DNA of 64,000 nt from Planctomycetota bacterium. GTDB taxonomy: Bacteria > Planctomycetota > Planctomycetia > Gemmatales > Gemmataceae. Shown in pieces: positions 50,541 to 59,643 of the stretch. Below the pieces are notes generated by a model. That model was not told where the DNA came from and made no database searches. It worked only from the letters and a program-made list of their open reading frames with translations. Numbering within the stretch: position 1 is the first letter of the stretch; every line of letters begins with the position of its first letter. The DNA lies in NCBI GenBank assembly GCA_021413735.1, contig JAIOPV010000021.1:20048-84047 (forward strand), given 5' to 3'. Made by a program: the position numbers and the translations under genes.

Positions 50541-50734
50541 TTCGGAACGGATGGTTCCGGACGTGTTTTCGATTCTTGCATCGCAATAATTTCTGCGCAA
50601 CCACTGCCTTCAATTATGGTTCCGGATGTTCTGATATAGTTTCTTCCGGACGAATAGAATGGTTCCGGGTCTGAAATGATTGATTCCGGAGGTGGGGTGG
50701 GGAAGTGGCCCGGAACCAATTTCAGACCCCACAA
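50541..50734. repeat. Dispersed CCGGAACC repeat, copy 1 (minus orientation)
   Basis: The 194-base gap between the convergent reverse transcriptase and pterin genes is rich in GGTTCCGG/CCGGAACC. From 50616 to about 50722 its reverse complement matches 59644-59757 with about 60 of 65 identical bases in the best part (TTTCAGACCCGGAACCATTC onward). The two are thus inverted copies of one element about 9 kb apart. No open frame is shared. Confidence 0.85.
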
Positions 50735-51223
50735 TCACAACCGACACTCGATCGTCGCGCTCACTCCGGGGCCTTCTTCCACTTCCACTCGCAGCACTTC
50801 CGGCACAAAGCTCTCGTGCGTCTTGAGAGAATCGAGTAGCCGATTCGCGAGGTAGCGAGCGAGCAGTTCCGCCGTCGTGTTCTCGATCGGCAGCAAGATG
50901 CAATCGCCACGCGGGAACACCCATTCGCGGTCGCGGTAACGCACGTCCACCCGCACGCCAGATTCCTCCACCTTGATGACGAGGTTCTTGGTCGCGAGCA
51001 GCATGTGGTGGTCGAGTTCGTCGGTGATGGCTTTCGTGCGTGCCTTCAACGCGATGAAGTCGAAGACGTAGTGATCCTCTTGCAGTGGGCCTTCAATTTC
51101 AACCGCAGCGCGGTAGTTGTGGCCGTGGAGCCGTTCGCACTGGTGGCCCTGGTAGCTGATGAAATGCCCACAGCAGAACACGAGGTGTTCTTTGGCGATG
51201 TTGATTTTGAAGCGTTCGGCCAT
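50735..51223 (-). CDS. 6-pyruvoyl-tetrahydropterin synthase/QueD family protein
   Basis: The 162-residue T-fold enzyme of the PTPS/6-carboxytetrahydropterin synthase family has zinc-binding histidines in CCGHFISYQGHQCERLHGHNYRAAVEIEG and a conserved C-terminal VEVEEGPGVSATIECRL. In this setting, next to H4MPT-pathway genes, it more likely serves methanopterin-type pterin biosynthesis than queuosine. The start at 51223 has AAGGA at good spacing; a longer open frame upstream runs into a palindrome. It is the last gene of the minus-strand C1 set. Confidence 0.88.
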   Translation of the reverse strand: MAERFKINIAKEHLVFCCGHFISYQGHQCERLHGHNYRAAVEIEGPLQEDHYVFDFIALKARTKAITDELDHHMLLATKNLVIKVEESGVRVDVRYRDREWVFPRGDCILLPIENTTAELLARYLANRLLDSLKTHESFVPEVLRVEVEEGPGVSATIECRL

Positions 51224-51237
51224 GGTATGTCCTTGGT

Positions 51238-51356
51238 CACAGGGCTTCCGCCCTGTGCTACGAAAGCCGGCCCCAGTCGGGGCGGAAAACCAAAACCCAG
51301 CCACCCTCTTCGCCCTGGAAGGGCCGTCTTTCGTAGCACAGGGCGGAAGCCCTGTG
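51238..51356. repeat. Palindrome upstream of the PTPS gene
   Basis: Exact 28-base arms, 51238-51265 (CACAGGGCTTCCGCCCTGTG...) and 51329-51356, surround a 63-base loop that contains a second CCCCAGTCGGGG hairpin. Each arm is itself self-complementary (CAGGGC...GCCCTG). It lies between the PTPS and CitG-like genes of the C1 set. Confidence 0.92.
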
Positions 51357-51365
51357 TGCTGATGT

Positions 51366-52250
51366 TCACAACCAGTCGGAGACTTGCCAGCGAAACGGAG
51401 CACTCGGGAGAACCTTATTCTCCCGCAACGCCACGAACAGGCAAGCGGTTATCAGGTCAGCGGTCGTGCCTGGGTTGAGCTTGTTACCGTCGCTTCGCAG
51501 GTGCTTATCAAGAGCGACGCCAGCCTGCCGGCCTTCGGGGTTCGCGATGCCACCGAGAGCCTGCACTTCACGGGCTCGCTGCTGAACGTCGGTGGCAACC
51601 GCGACACCCTTCTTGCGTGCGATGAGCGAGTCCGGATACTCCGCGAGCCAGCACATTTGCGAGTCGATGATCGCAGCCTCAACGCACCCAAACCGCTCGA
51701 ACGCCGCGAGAAATGCGGGCACGCCGAAGTCGAAGATGTCGGCGAATCCGTTGGCGTACTGGCGAGCGACCATGTCGCGATCCGCCGCGAGCTTCATGGC
51801 TTCGAGCAGCGTGACCGTCGGCTCGGAATGCACGTCTTGTTCGGGAGCATCGCCGAGTCCACCGGGGTTGGCAACACGGATCGCTTCGTAAACTCGTTTC
51901 GTGTCTGTGACGGTGAGGCGGCTCAATACCTGTTTGATGAATGACCGTGCATCGTTTTGAAAGAACACCGAAGCCAGGGGAGCAAGAAGGAGAATAATTC
52001 CGAGGTTGGTGTTCTTTGATGTCACCTCGCGTGTAGCATTTGTCGCCATCAAAATTGCTTCACCTACTGGTCGGTACTTGCCGAGACCCAGCGAAGCTGA
52101 GAACGCAACTGAACTCAGAATGAAATCGAGATAAGTCGTGTCGGCAAAGTCCGCGTAACGATGCACATTTCCCACTTTGCGTGCGGTGGCCTCCCACACA
52201 CACGAAGTTTGAACCATCCATTCTTCAGGGTATCCATCAGCCTTAACCAC
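51366..52250 (-). CDS. CitG-like (triphosphoribosyl-dephospho-CoA synthase family) protein of H4MPT metabolism
   Basis: The 294-residue protein has the CitG/MdcB-type segments CVWEATARKVGNVHRYADFADTTYLDFILS and LLLAPLASV...NPGGLGDAPEQDV, and a C-terminal NPGTTADLITACLFVALRE. In methylotrophs a homologue (Orf5 of the H4MPT cluster, as I recall) stands next to mch and is thought to act in H4MPT synthesis; it may use a ribosyl-phosphate substrate. The GTG at 52250 has GAGG 6-8 bases upstream. A GTG at 52262 and an ATG at 52217 are alternatives. It overlaps the ATP-grasp gene by 8 bases. Confidence 0.85.
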   Translation of the reverse strand: MVKADGYPEEWMVQTSCVWEATARKVGNVHRYADFADTTYLDFILSSVAFSASLGLGKYRPVGEAILMATNATREVTSKNTNLGIILLLAPLASVFFQNDARSFIKQVLSRLTVTDTKRVYEAIRVANPGGLGDAPEQDVHSEPTVTLLEAMKLAADRDMVARQYANGFADIFDFGVPAFLAAFERFGCVEAAIIDSQMCWLAEYPDSLIARKKGVAVATDVQQRAREVQALGGIANPEGRQAGVALDKHLRSDGNKLNPGTTADLITACLFVALRENKVLPSAPFRWQVSDWL

Positions 52251-53115
52251 GTATATCCTCACGTTCAGACGCTACGAACCGCACGATTTCCTTCGCGATG
52301 TCGATGCCGCATGTCACAGCGAGTGCCTTCCAGCCAGGGACGGCGTTCACTTCGATCACGAACAGCTCGCCGTTCGGTCCAGGCAGCAGATCGACGCCTG
52401 CGATGTCGCACCCGACTACCGCAGCCGCTCGCAACGCCAGTGACACCACGTTGTCACTCAGTTCCACGCTCTCGGTTGTGCCGCCTTGTGCCACGTTCGT
52501 TCGCCAGTCGCCGTGCGAAGTGCGACGCATTGCCGCTCGCACTTCCCCACCCATCACGAAGACCCGCAGGTCGTGACCCGGGTGCAGTACGAACCGTTGC
52601 TGATAGATCAGTTGTCCCGTTTGCTCCAGCACGCGGAACGTTCGCCACGCCAGCTCGCGGTCGCTGATTCGCTGCATTCCCCGGCCTTCCGCACCGAACA
52701 CCGGCTTGATGACCACATCGCCACCGAGCTTCGCGAAAGCGTCGAACGCGTCGTCGGCTCGCTGGGCAACGTGCGTTGGTGGAGTCGGCAAACCTGCTGC
52801 CGCGAGTCGCACGTTTGTGAGGTACTTATCGACGCACGTTTCGACAGCACGCGGCGGATTCACCACCCGCAGCCCCCGCGACACCGCAGCGTGCAGCACA
52901 TCCATGCGGAAGATGACCTGCTCCAACGAACCCGCCGGTACCGTGCGAACGATGGCAGCGTCGAAGCCTGCGAGTGGTTGCGGTTCCGCTTCGACACCTG
53001 CGGCGAGCGAGCGGAAGTCAACGATCTGTGCGGTGTGGCCGAGTTCAGTGGCGGCACGGAGCAAGTCCTGCACATGCCAGCCGGTGCCGCCGGAGAGGAT
53101 TGCGATTCGCATCAT
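52243..53115 (-). CDS. RimK-type ATP-grasp ligase of H4MPT synthesis
   Basis: The 290-residue ATP-grasp protein starts RIAILSGGTGWHVQDLLRAATELGH and has PVFGAEGRGM (phosphate-binding loop), LIYQQRFVLHPGHDLRVFVMGGE, and the metal-binding AGVDLLPGPNGELFVIEVNAVPGWKAL. It resembles MptN/RimK-type L-glutamate ligases that modify tetrahydromethanopterin and the Orf9 proteins of methylotroph C1 clusters. The ATG at 53115 overlaps the mch stop by 4 bases, so it is co-translated. The glutamate-ligase role is inferred from context and family. Confidence 0.9.
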   Translation of the reverse strand: MMRIAILSGGTGWHVQDLLRAATELGHTAQIVDFRSLAAGVEAEPQPLAGFDAAIVRTVPAGSLEQVIFRMDVLHAAVSRGLRVVNPPRAVETCVDKYLTNVRLAAAGLPTPPTHVAQRADDAFDAFAKLGGDVVIKPVFGAEGRGMQRISDRELAWRTFRVLEQTGQLIYQQRFVLHPGHDLRVFVMGGEVRAAMRRTSHGDWRTNVAQGGTTESVELSDNVVSLALRAAAVVGCDIAGVDLLPGPNGELFVIEVNAVPGWKALAVTCGIDIAKEIVRFVASEREDIRG

Positions 53116-54056
53116 GCCAACCCGAACGACTTGCGAACCAGGCCCGGTTCGACGCTGCCGAAACGGTGGCACTTTCCCGTCTTCAGGTTGCGGAACTCAA
53201 CCTCGGCGGGCGAGAACAGCAGCGGGTCGATTTTGTAGAAGTCGCCGCCGTACTTGGCGAACACAGCCGCGAACGGCTCGCCGTGATCCTTCGACGAACT
53301 CGATGGCACCTTCGGCCCGATCTGCTCAAGTAACTCGTCGTCAGCACGCACCCAGAGTGTCACACGGCCACCGTAGAGGATGGCATCGTTGGTGCGACCG
53401 ATGGCTTGCACGAAGTCCGTGGCGACCGGCGGCAACGGCGCGATGCCGTAAGCCGAGATGACTTGCGTGACATCGAACTTCAGTTCGTGGAGTTTGTGCA
53501 ATGCGGTCTCGACGGAGCGTGCGACAACCTGCGTGGTGCCGGCCAGGCTCATCGTCGGGGCGACCAGCAGCGTGAGATGCTCCGCGACCTTCGGCAACTT
53601 CGACACGATCGCCGCGATGACGTCTTCCGTGGGGTGTTTGGCCGTTTCGAGAACGCCAACCGCGTGCGACGCTTCTTCCTTGCCTGGGATGTGGTGGAAG
53701 ATGTCTTCGCGTGCCGAGACTGCTCGCATCGGTCCCGAGCCCATCGCGAAGAACTTGCCGACACTCACCTGCCAGCCGGCGTACTGCGACGCCAGACACG
53801 CTCGCACGGGATCGTCGGTAACAACCTGGACCGCAGGCCCGCCAATCTTGCGAATGGGGTACGGAACGTAGCTCACGTCTGCGAGATCAGCGAGGCACAC
53901 GCGAGACATCGCAAGACCAGCCGCGAGGCTGCCCGTGACCGCGCCGCCGCAGTCGATGACGCGGGCACCGCCGACTTTCGACACGGATACCCGGTATCGG
54001 TCAGCGTGTGCAGCGAGTTCGTTGGCCACGAGGTTGGCACGTTCGTTCAGAGTCAT
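53112..54056 (-). CDS. mch: Methenyltetrahydromethanopterin cyclohydrolase
   Basis: The 314-residue Mch converts methenyl-H4MPT to formyl-H4MPT in C1 oxidation or reduction. Family segments are TLNERANLVANELAAHADRY, GARVIDCGGAVTGSLAAGLAMSRVCLADLADV, GWQVSVGKFFAMGSGPMRAVSA, EASHAVGVLETAKHPTEDVIAAI, LLVAPTMSLAGTTQVVARSVETALHKLHEL, YGIAPLPPVATDFVQAIGRTNDAILYGG and YKIDPLLFSPAEVEF...GKCHRFG. The length is normal. Planctomycetes are a known non-methylotroph group carrying H4MPT C1 genes. It overlaps both neighbours by 4 bases. Confidence 0.97.
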   Translation of the reverse strand: MTLNERANLVANELAAHADRYRVSVSKVGGARVIDCGGAVTGSLAAGLAMSRVCLADLADVSYVPYPIRKIGGPAVQVVTDDPVRACLASQYAGWQVSVGKFFAMGSGPMRAVSAREDIFHHIPGKEEASHAVGVLETAKHPTEDVIAAIVSKLPKVAEHLTLLVAPTMSLAGTTQVVARSVETALHKLHELKFDVTQVISAYGIAPLPPVATDFVQAIGRTNDAILYGGRVTLWVRADDELLEQIGPKVPSSSSKDHGEPFAAVFAKYGGDFYKIDPLLFSPAEVEFRNLKTGKCHRFGSVEPGLVRKSFGLA

Positions 54057-55141
54057 GGAGAGCGTCCCGCGAGAAGGAGATCGAGTTCCTTGGCCCGTGA
54101 TTGTAGCCGTTCACGGCACTCGGTGGGTGAGGAACCCGACACGAGCAGTGTAATAACTGGCTGCCCCGCGGGAATAACCGAACCCGCTGCGGGAATGTCC
54201 GCGAACGCAGGAAGTCGCCACGGATCGAACGGCGTGATGAGGTCTGCATCCCACGGTCCAGCGTCGGGGAAAACGAGCGAACGCGGAGCGTAGTAGATCG
54301 CTTTACCCACGATGGTTTGCCGTGTTGTGAGCCACTGCTGGAACACACCGCAACCGAAACCATGTTCAAACACCTCAACGGAGGCCGGATATCGTGGGTT
54401 CGATTCCACTGGCACCGCCTGCCCATCCCTCAGGATGAAGTCAAGGTTCCAAAACCCTCGCACTCCTAAATCCAGGACGACCGTGGCGCGGCGTTTGAAG
54501 ATATCCAGGGGCACGTTGGGGGATCCAATCGAGCCACAGTAAAGGAACGGCTTCGCGTGCAGCCAGGGCTCACCGACAAGTTGTTCCGACACGCCGAGTA
54601 GAGTTGTTCCACCGTATGCCGCCGACATCGGCAGGCCGTCAATGAACTCCTGGAAAATGTGATCTGGTGACGCGGGTTCGTCCGGCATTGCGAAGCGGAT
54701 GCCGAGGCCGCCACCGGAGCGAATCGGCTTGCGAAGCCAGCGGCCAGTTACAGGGCAAGGCAAACCTCGTGGGACAATGGCTGGCACTCTGAAACCAGCA
54801 GTAGCTAACAACGGAAACAAGCGAAAGGGATCGCGAACCGCTTCTAGTACAGTGGGTGATTCTCCCCACAGTTTGCGAGTCTCAGCGAGTTCCGCGACGA
54901 TGCGAGGGTGATTCTCCAAGCCGCCGGTGTACATCACAGGGCCTGTCGGGAACTGCTTCGCCAACTTGGGTAACGCATCCGGGTAGTCTTCGAGCGGACA
55001 CACGGCACACGGTGCAACCATTGCCAAATCGCGGTCGCCGAAGAGATCGACCGCCCACGCCTTGAAGCCGGCACGCAGCAGCGAATGCACCGCAGCTCTG
55101 GCACTCGCACCGACAACGCCAATCGTCTGATCGTCGTTCAC
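54053..55141 (-). CDS. ATP-grasp protein of the H4MPT cluster (Orf17-like)
   Basis: The 362-residue ATP-grasp family protein has GVVGASARAAVHSLLRAGFKAWAVDLFGDRDL at the start, RKPIRSGGGLGIRF (ATP-binding loop), and FWNLDFILRDGQAVPVESNPRYPASVEVFE (metal-binding acid and Asn). It matches the type of ATP-grasp protein, Orf17 as I recall, found beside mch in methylotroph and planctomycete C1 clusters, with probable peptide or pterin ligase activity. The GTG at 55141 has GAGG upstream; an ATG at 55168 is possible. It overlaps mch by 4 bases and follows the BatA-like gene by 7 bases. Confidence 0.88.
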   Translation of the reverse strand: MNDDQTIGVVGASARAAVHSLLRAGFKAWAVDLFGDRDLAMVAPCAVCPLEDYPDALPKLAKQFPTGPVMYTGGLENHPRIVAELAETRKLWGESPTVLEAVRDPFRLFPLLATAGFRVPAIVPRGLPCPVTGRWLRKPIRSGGGLGIRFAMPDEPASPDHIFQEFIDGLPMSAAYGGTTLLGVSEQLVGEPWLHAKPFLYCGSIGSPNVPLDIFKRRATVVLDLGVRGFWNLDFILRDGQAVPVESNPRYPASVEVFEHGFGCGVFQQWLTTRQTIVGKAIYYAPRSLVFPDAGPWDADLITPFDPWRLPAFADIPAAGSVIPAGQPVITLLVSGSSPTECRERLQSRAKELDLLLAGRSP

Positions 55142-55148
55142 GCTGGCC

Positions 55149-57281
55149 TCACCGAACACGCGACGCATACACCCACCATTCGGTGAGCAGCACCAGCAAC
55201 GCCGCAAGCACAACCCACTTCCACAACTCACGTGCCGGGCGACGCACTTCCCCGGAGGCCGCCGTCTGGTTGCCGACGCTCACCGTGGGATGCGGCGAAA
55301 GGTCGCTCTCTTCAGCGTCGAGCAGATTCACTGCGAAGCCCATGCGTTCGGTGCCGTCGGTCGCGGTGTAGGTGCCAAGTTCAAGAGTGTCCGCGAACGC
55401 GACTTCACCTCGGTCGCCGGGGTCGAGCGTTTCCGTTCGGCCATCCGGAGGAGTCACGGTGATCTTCTTGCCGGCAGGACTTCGGAGCGTGATTGTGTCG
55501 CCGGGGCGTGTGATTTCAGTGGCGATTCCGTCGCGAACATTGCCATAAGTTCGCGTCACGTTCCGCAGGAACAGCACGAAGCTCGGCTCCAACGGCCAGA
55601 GCGTGTTCCACTTGCCGGCGTCGTCGAGGATCGGGAACGCCAATACCAGATCCGTGAACGGCGGACGCGGCACACCCGCGAGCAGCACGACGTTGCCATC
55701 CGATTCAATGAGGCGTTCGACGCCCGGCGGCAGCGCCGTGAGTCGTGACGCCTCCGCGATGGGCACCGTGTACAGATCGCGTAGTCCGCGTGTCACGGGA
55801 TGCCCACCCGCCCAACCGACGATACGCGGATTCTTCACCGGTGCCGCGTCGACACTCAAACCGGGCGGTCGCGAACCGATGAACAGCGTGTTCGCTCTGG
55901 GCAACTCAGCAGCAGTAGCCGGGGCACAGCGGTCGAAGATCACGAGGTCGAACTTGCCGTTGCGGGCGGGGTCGAGGTACTTCGCGGCGTCTGTGAGATC
56001 GGCGGCAGCAAGGCGAGTCACGTCTGCAATCTTGCGGGTTTCACTCGAACCAAGGAACGCATCGAGAATCGAGTTTCGCGGACCGAATGCCGCGACGCGA
56101 GCCTTGCGAGCAACGGCTGGAACGATCCACGCCACGTCATCGAGCGGGAACGAATCGCTGGCACCTTCGAGCGTGACTCGCAGCGGCAACTCCGGATCGG
56201 TGATCGTGAACTCGACATCGCTCGAATCGTTCCGCTCCAGCTTCACGAGCTTCGTATAACTCTTCACGGCTCGGCTGCCATCGAGGGCATCGAGGCGAGC
56301 TGTGAGTTCAGCCCTGGAGTCGCGATAGTTGCGGATGCCAGCCGTCACGCTCAGTTGACCAGCTTCATCGCGAGTCGCATCGAGCCGAACGACGCCGATG
56401 TTGTCCGACTTCGCTCGCACGGGCGGCGAGTGATATTCGAGTGCCAGATTCGCCAACGCGAAATCCGTGACCGCAGGGAAGCCGCCATCCGAGTAAAGAT
56501 GAACCTCGGCCGACATTCCCTCAGTCGGAACATAAGTGCGTTCCTTGCCAGGCTCGGCGTTCGGGGGGCGTGACGCCTCGTTCTCGGTCGAGTTGGTCGG
56601 GTTCGCCAATCCTGCCGCGAGCCGCAACGCTTCGTCGAGACGAGTCTGCCCCGCTGATTGCTTCACGCCACGAACCGCCACGCGAAGCAACTCGCGGTCG
56701 GCGGTGTAGCTCTGGCGAATCTCGGCCGTGCGATTGAAGGCGATCACCATGCCGACATCGCTCTCGCTCGCCGCGTCGATCTGTTTCAGCGCTTCGACCT
56801 TCGCCCAGTCGAGGCGAGTCGGTGGAACGTCGCTCGCAGACATGCTCGCCGAGTTATCGATCACGAGGATGTAGTGACGGCCTGAACCGGCAACGCTGTG
56901 CAGTCGCGGGCCGAGGATGCCGTACAGGAACAGGAACGCCGCGAGCAGTTGCAGCAACAACGGCACGTTCCGCTGAAGCCAACGGAACAGAGCGTTCGCG
57001 TGAAGATCGTCCATGCTCGCTCGCCAGAACAGCGTGCTGGAAACGATCAACGGTGTGCGGCGAAGGCGGAGCAGATGCAGAATAATGAGGGCGACGGGAA
57101 CTGCGAGAAGCACAAACGCGGCAGGCAGCGAGACCGCGAGATGATGTGAGAGGCCGCCTCGATCTTCGAGCCAGGCGTTCAGATCAGGACCATAGCCGAA
57201 TGCGTCGGCTGCTAACACGCCGACAGCGGGGATGCTCACGATGACGAGGGCCGCGACAGCGACCGGAAAGGCGAACCGCAT
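55149..57281 (-). CDS. BatA/vWA-domain membrane protein
   Basis: The 710-residue inner-membrane protein has an N-terminal BatA region with helices (LPAAFVLLAVPVALIILHLLRLRR, then LFWRASMDDLHANALFRWLQRNVPLLLQLLAAFLFLYGILG), a vWA domain with MIDAS DNSASMSAS (about 142-150), a long periplasmic part and a last helix (WKWVVLAALLVLLTEWWVYA). Such proteins work with DUF58 and MoxR partners; the DUF58 gene here is 43 kb away. Its end is 7 bases from the C1 gene set, so it may be in the same transcript, but a link in function is unclear. Confidence 0.9.
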   Translation of the reverse strand: MRFAFPVAVAALVIVSIPAVGVLAADAFGYGPDLNAWLEDRGGLSHHLAVSLPAAFVLLAVPVALIILHLLRLRRTPLIVSSTLFWRASMDDLHANALFRWLQRNVPLLLQLLAAFLFLYGILGPRLHSVAGSGRHYILVIDNSASMSASDVPPTRLDWAKVEALKQIDAASESDVGMVIAFNRTAEIRQSYTADRELLRVAVRGVKQSAGQTRLDEALRLAAGLANPTNSTENEASRPPNAEPGKERTYVPTEGMSAEVHLYSDGGFPAVTDFALANLALEYHSPPVRAKSDNIGVVRLDATRDEAGQLSVTAGIRNYRDSRAELTARLDALDGSRAVKSYTKLVKLERNDSSDVEFTITDPELPLRVTLEGASDSFPLDDVAWIVPAVARKARVAAFGPRNSILDAFLGSSETRKIADVTRLAAADLTDAAKYLDPARNGKFDLVIFDRCAPATAAELPRANTLFIGSRPPGLSVDAAPVKNPRIVGWAGGHPVTRGLRDLYTVPIAEASRLTALPPGVERLIESDGNVVLLAGVPRPPFTDLVLAFPILDDAGKWNTLWPLEPSFVLFLRNVTRTYGNVRDGIATEITRPGDTITLRSPAGKKITVTPPDGRTETLDPGDRGEVAFADTLELGTYTATDGTERMGFAVNLLDAEESDLSPHPTVSVGNQTAASGEVRRPARELWKWVVLAALLVLLTEWWVYASRVR

Positions 57282-57311
57282 ACGAATGATGTAGCGATTC
57301 GCACAACGAGG

Positions 57312-58163
57312 TCAGCGGGTTGCAAGGTATTGCTGAATCGCGAGGTCGAAAGCTTTCGCCTCTTCGCTCTGATTCGTGAAGCCGAGCGGTCGTGCCCGAA
57401 CGCGAGCTGCGTCGTCGTTCATGGCATCAACAGTGCGGAAATGCAGATACCACAACGCACCGGTTCGCACGCTGTCGTCGTCGAAGACGTAAATCGGTCG
57501 GCTCGCTTTGTCACCAACCGCCGCGTTGAACGCACTCAGACTCTCGGGTAGTTTCTCGGGTGTCGTTTCGATCGCGAGGAACTTCAGCCCGCGTGCCTCA
57601 GCGACATCCTTTGCTGCGGAGACATCTGCACCGGTTGCGTGCAGATAGATCACGGTGCGGTAGCCCGATTTTTTCAGCGACTCGAAGCCATCCAGTGCGG
57701 GCTTGCGACCCGTGGCCAAACCCGTTTCAACTTTCACGAAGCCCAGCAGGCCAGTTGTTGTCTCGGGTTTAGTGGCGAGAGGCGGTTCCGTGCGTGGTGC
57801 CGCGGGGCCGCCAAGCAATCCTTGGCCGGTGTTGTTCGGAGAGAAACTGCGCGACGAACTGCCCGGAATCGGATCCGGCAACAGCACTTCGGGCGCGGGC
57901 TTCGCGGAGTTACTCGAAGGAGGCGGCGGATAGTTCCGCATATCTGGTCCGACACCCGGAACGATCGGTCCCGTGACCGGAGCCGGAACTGGTGTTGGTG
58001 CTGTCGGCACGCCAGCCGGCGGCAGCAAGAACGGACTATTCGGAGCTTGCGGGCGGTAGGGCGCAGGCCGATTTTGCGGGTCGTTCAGGCAGCAGCGATG
58101 TCGGCATCCGGCCGAGAAAATCACTGCGGAAGCAGCAGTGGTCAGCAACAAGCGGCGAATCAT
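57312..58163 (-). CDS. Lipoprotein with a degenerate DSP/PTP-like domain
   Basis: The 283-residue lipoprotein has the lipobox SAGC near residue 19 and a Pro-rich low-complexity region (about 30-120). Its C-terminal domain (about 140-283) reads FVKVETGLATGRKPALDGFESLKKSGYRTVIYLHATGADVSAAKDVAEARGLKFLAIET, resembling the DUF442/beta-lactamase-hydrolase-like tyrosine phosphatase fold. The catalytic loop normally reads H-C-x5-R; here it is VFDDDSVRTGALWY, with Asp instead of Cys, so I expect no phosphatase activity. It may bind a phosphorylated or sugar ligand. It is upstream of the BatA-like gene and in the same direction. Confidence 0.78.
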   Translation of the reverse strand: MIRRLLLTTAASAVIFSAGCRHRCCLNDPQNRPAPYRPQAPNSPFLLPPAGVPTAPTPVPAPVTGPIVPGVGPDMRNYPPPPSSNSAKPAPEVLLPDPIPGSSSRSFSPNNTGQGLLGGPAAPRTEPPLATKPETTTGLLGFVKVETGLATGRKPALDGFESLKKSGYRTVIYLHATGADVSAAKDVAEARGLKFLAIETTPEKLPESLSAFNAAVGDKASRPIYVFDDDSVRTGALWYLHFRTVDAMNDDAARVRARPLGFTNQSEEAKAFDLAIQQYLATR

Positions 58164-58370
58164 AATGTCCCCTCCGCGGCGAACTTGTCCGTGTTGGATT
58201 CTAGGTCATCGGAGACACCGCACGGACGGAAGTTGAGCCGATCTCGGCACAATCCGAGCAATCGACGTGTCGGACTTACCGGTTGTGCAACTTGCGGAAG
58301 CGCCGTGATATGGGTAAACCTGACCGGCACGCCTTGCGCTGGCGTCATGTTGAATACTGTTGGAGCGTCC

Positions 58371-59603
58371 ATGCCCGAGCCTGAAGCCGACTCGCCACCA
58401 CTCCGCCGAGAACGCATCGCGGGCCTCGTCACCGCGGCGCTGGTTTGTTTCGCGTTGCCGTCCGTGTTGCTCCTCGTTTCGAATGTGTCCGACCCGCAGG
58501 CTCAGCGAGAAGCTCGGTCGTGGTTCGTCGGCGCCTTCGCGATCGGCATTCTGCTGCCCATGCTGTTCTGGTCGCGGTATCGCGCGTTGGGATTCGCCAC
58601 GCTCACCACGCCGCTGTGGTTCCTCGCCGTCTTCTGGTGCGTCTTCTTCACCACGGGAAACTGGCCGGGCTGGGCACACGGGTTGCTGCTCGGAATCGTC
58701 CTCGGAGCGGTTGTACGTGGTCGTCGCGGTCCGGAACCCGGAGAGGAAACGACCGGCGTGTTCTTCGCGGTGCTGCTCGGTGGCGCGTTTGCGTGGTCAT
58801 TCCACACACGCGGTCAACCATTCGACATGGCGGAATACTTTCTGCTGATCGTCGCGAGCGTTCTCGTGTGGTGGACGTGGACCAAGCTGTTTCGCCCGTG
58901 CTTCGAGCTGTCGCTGGAACCGATGGTGTGGATCGCCTACAAGATTCGCGGCCACGGTCCTGGGCTGACCGACTTCCCGAAAACCGGCCCGTGCCTCGTC
59001 CTTGCGAATCATGCTTGCTGGTTCGACCCGCTGTTTCTCGCGAAGGTCATCCAACGGCCGATCACGCCCATGATGACAGCCCGGTTCTACGATCTGCCCA
59101 TCCTGCGTCTGCTGATGGTGTCGTTCGGCGTGATTCGCGTGCCCGAAAAGGCGATGAAACGCGACGCCTCGGAGCTGCAGGACGCGATCGCCGCGATTGA
59201 CCGTGGCGAGTGCGTGGTGATCTTCCCCGAGGGATATCTGCGGCGAAGCGAGGAGCAACCGCTGCGGCGATTCGGTCAGGGCATCTGGCAGATTCTCAAG
59301 GCACGACCGAACACGCCGGTCTTCGCGTGCTGGATCGAAGGCGCCTGGGGCAGTTACACGTCGTACTTCAACGGGCGACCGACCCAGAACAAACGCCGAG
59401 ATCGGCGTCGAGCAATCAATGTGGGTGTTTCCGCTGCTGCCACTGTTCCAGAAGAGGTTCTCAGCGAACACATCCGCACTCGCATTCACCTGATGAATCT
59501 GTCGAGCACGGCCCGCACATTTCTGGAACTACCTGCGTTGCCCGCGTTCGAGGTTCCCGCCAAGAGCGACGACAAACCCGACGAAGCTGAACCCAACGCT
59601 TGA
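58371..59603 (+). CDS. 1-acylglycerol-phosphate acyltransferase (PlsC-like) with N-terminal membrane domain
   Basis: The 410-residue protein has five or more transmembrane segments in residues about 20-190 (LVTAALVCFALPSVLLLV onward), then a PlsC domain with the acyltransferase motif HACWFD (H-x4-D; about 220), VIRVP and VVIFPEGYLRRS (motif III), and a WIEGAWGS segment. It would acylate lysophosphatidic acid or a related lipid in the inner membrane. The ATG at 58371 has GGAG at good spacing; a longer upstream frame is non-coding. The extra membrane domain is unusual for PlsC but occurs in planctomycete proteins. Confidence 0.87.
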   Translation: MPEPEADSPPLRRERIAGLVTAALVCFALPSVLLLVSNVSDPQAQREARSWFVGAFAIGILLPMLFWSRYRALGFATLTTPLWFLAVFWCVFFTTGNWPGWAHGLLLGIVLGAVVRGRRGPEPGEETTGVFFAVLLGGAFAWSFHTRGQPFDMAEYFLLIVASVLVWWTWTKLFRPCFELSLEPMVWIAYKIRGHGPGLTDFPKTGPCLVLANHACWFDPLFLAKVIQRPITPMMTARFYDLPILRLLMVSFGVIRVPEKAMKRDASELQDAIAAIDRGECVVIFPEGYLRRSEEQPLRRFGQGIWQILKARPNTPVFACWIEGAWGSYTSYFNGRPTQNKRRDRRRAINVGVSAAATVPEEVLSEHIRTRIHLMNLSSTARTFLELPALPAFEVPAKSDDKPDEAEPNA

Positions 59604-59643
59604 TGCAGTGTCAAGGAACGGAAGCAGTTCCTGCGTTTCTCAT

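Noticed and set aside
50541..50734. A msd or regulatory RNA just after the reverse transcriptase
   Set aside because: Another copy of the same sequence is found at 59644-59757 away from any retron gene, so it is a dispersed repeat.
54395..54415. A tRNA T-loop-like GGTTCGATTCC
   Set aside because: It lies within the ATP-grasp gene, coding for the ESNPRYP metal-binding segment, and no acceptor, D or anticodon arms can be formed around it.
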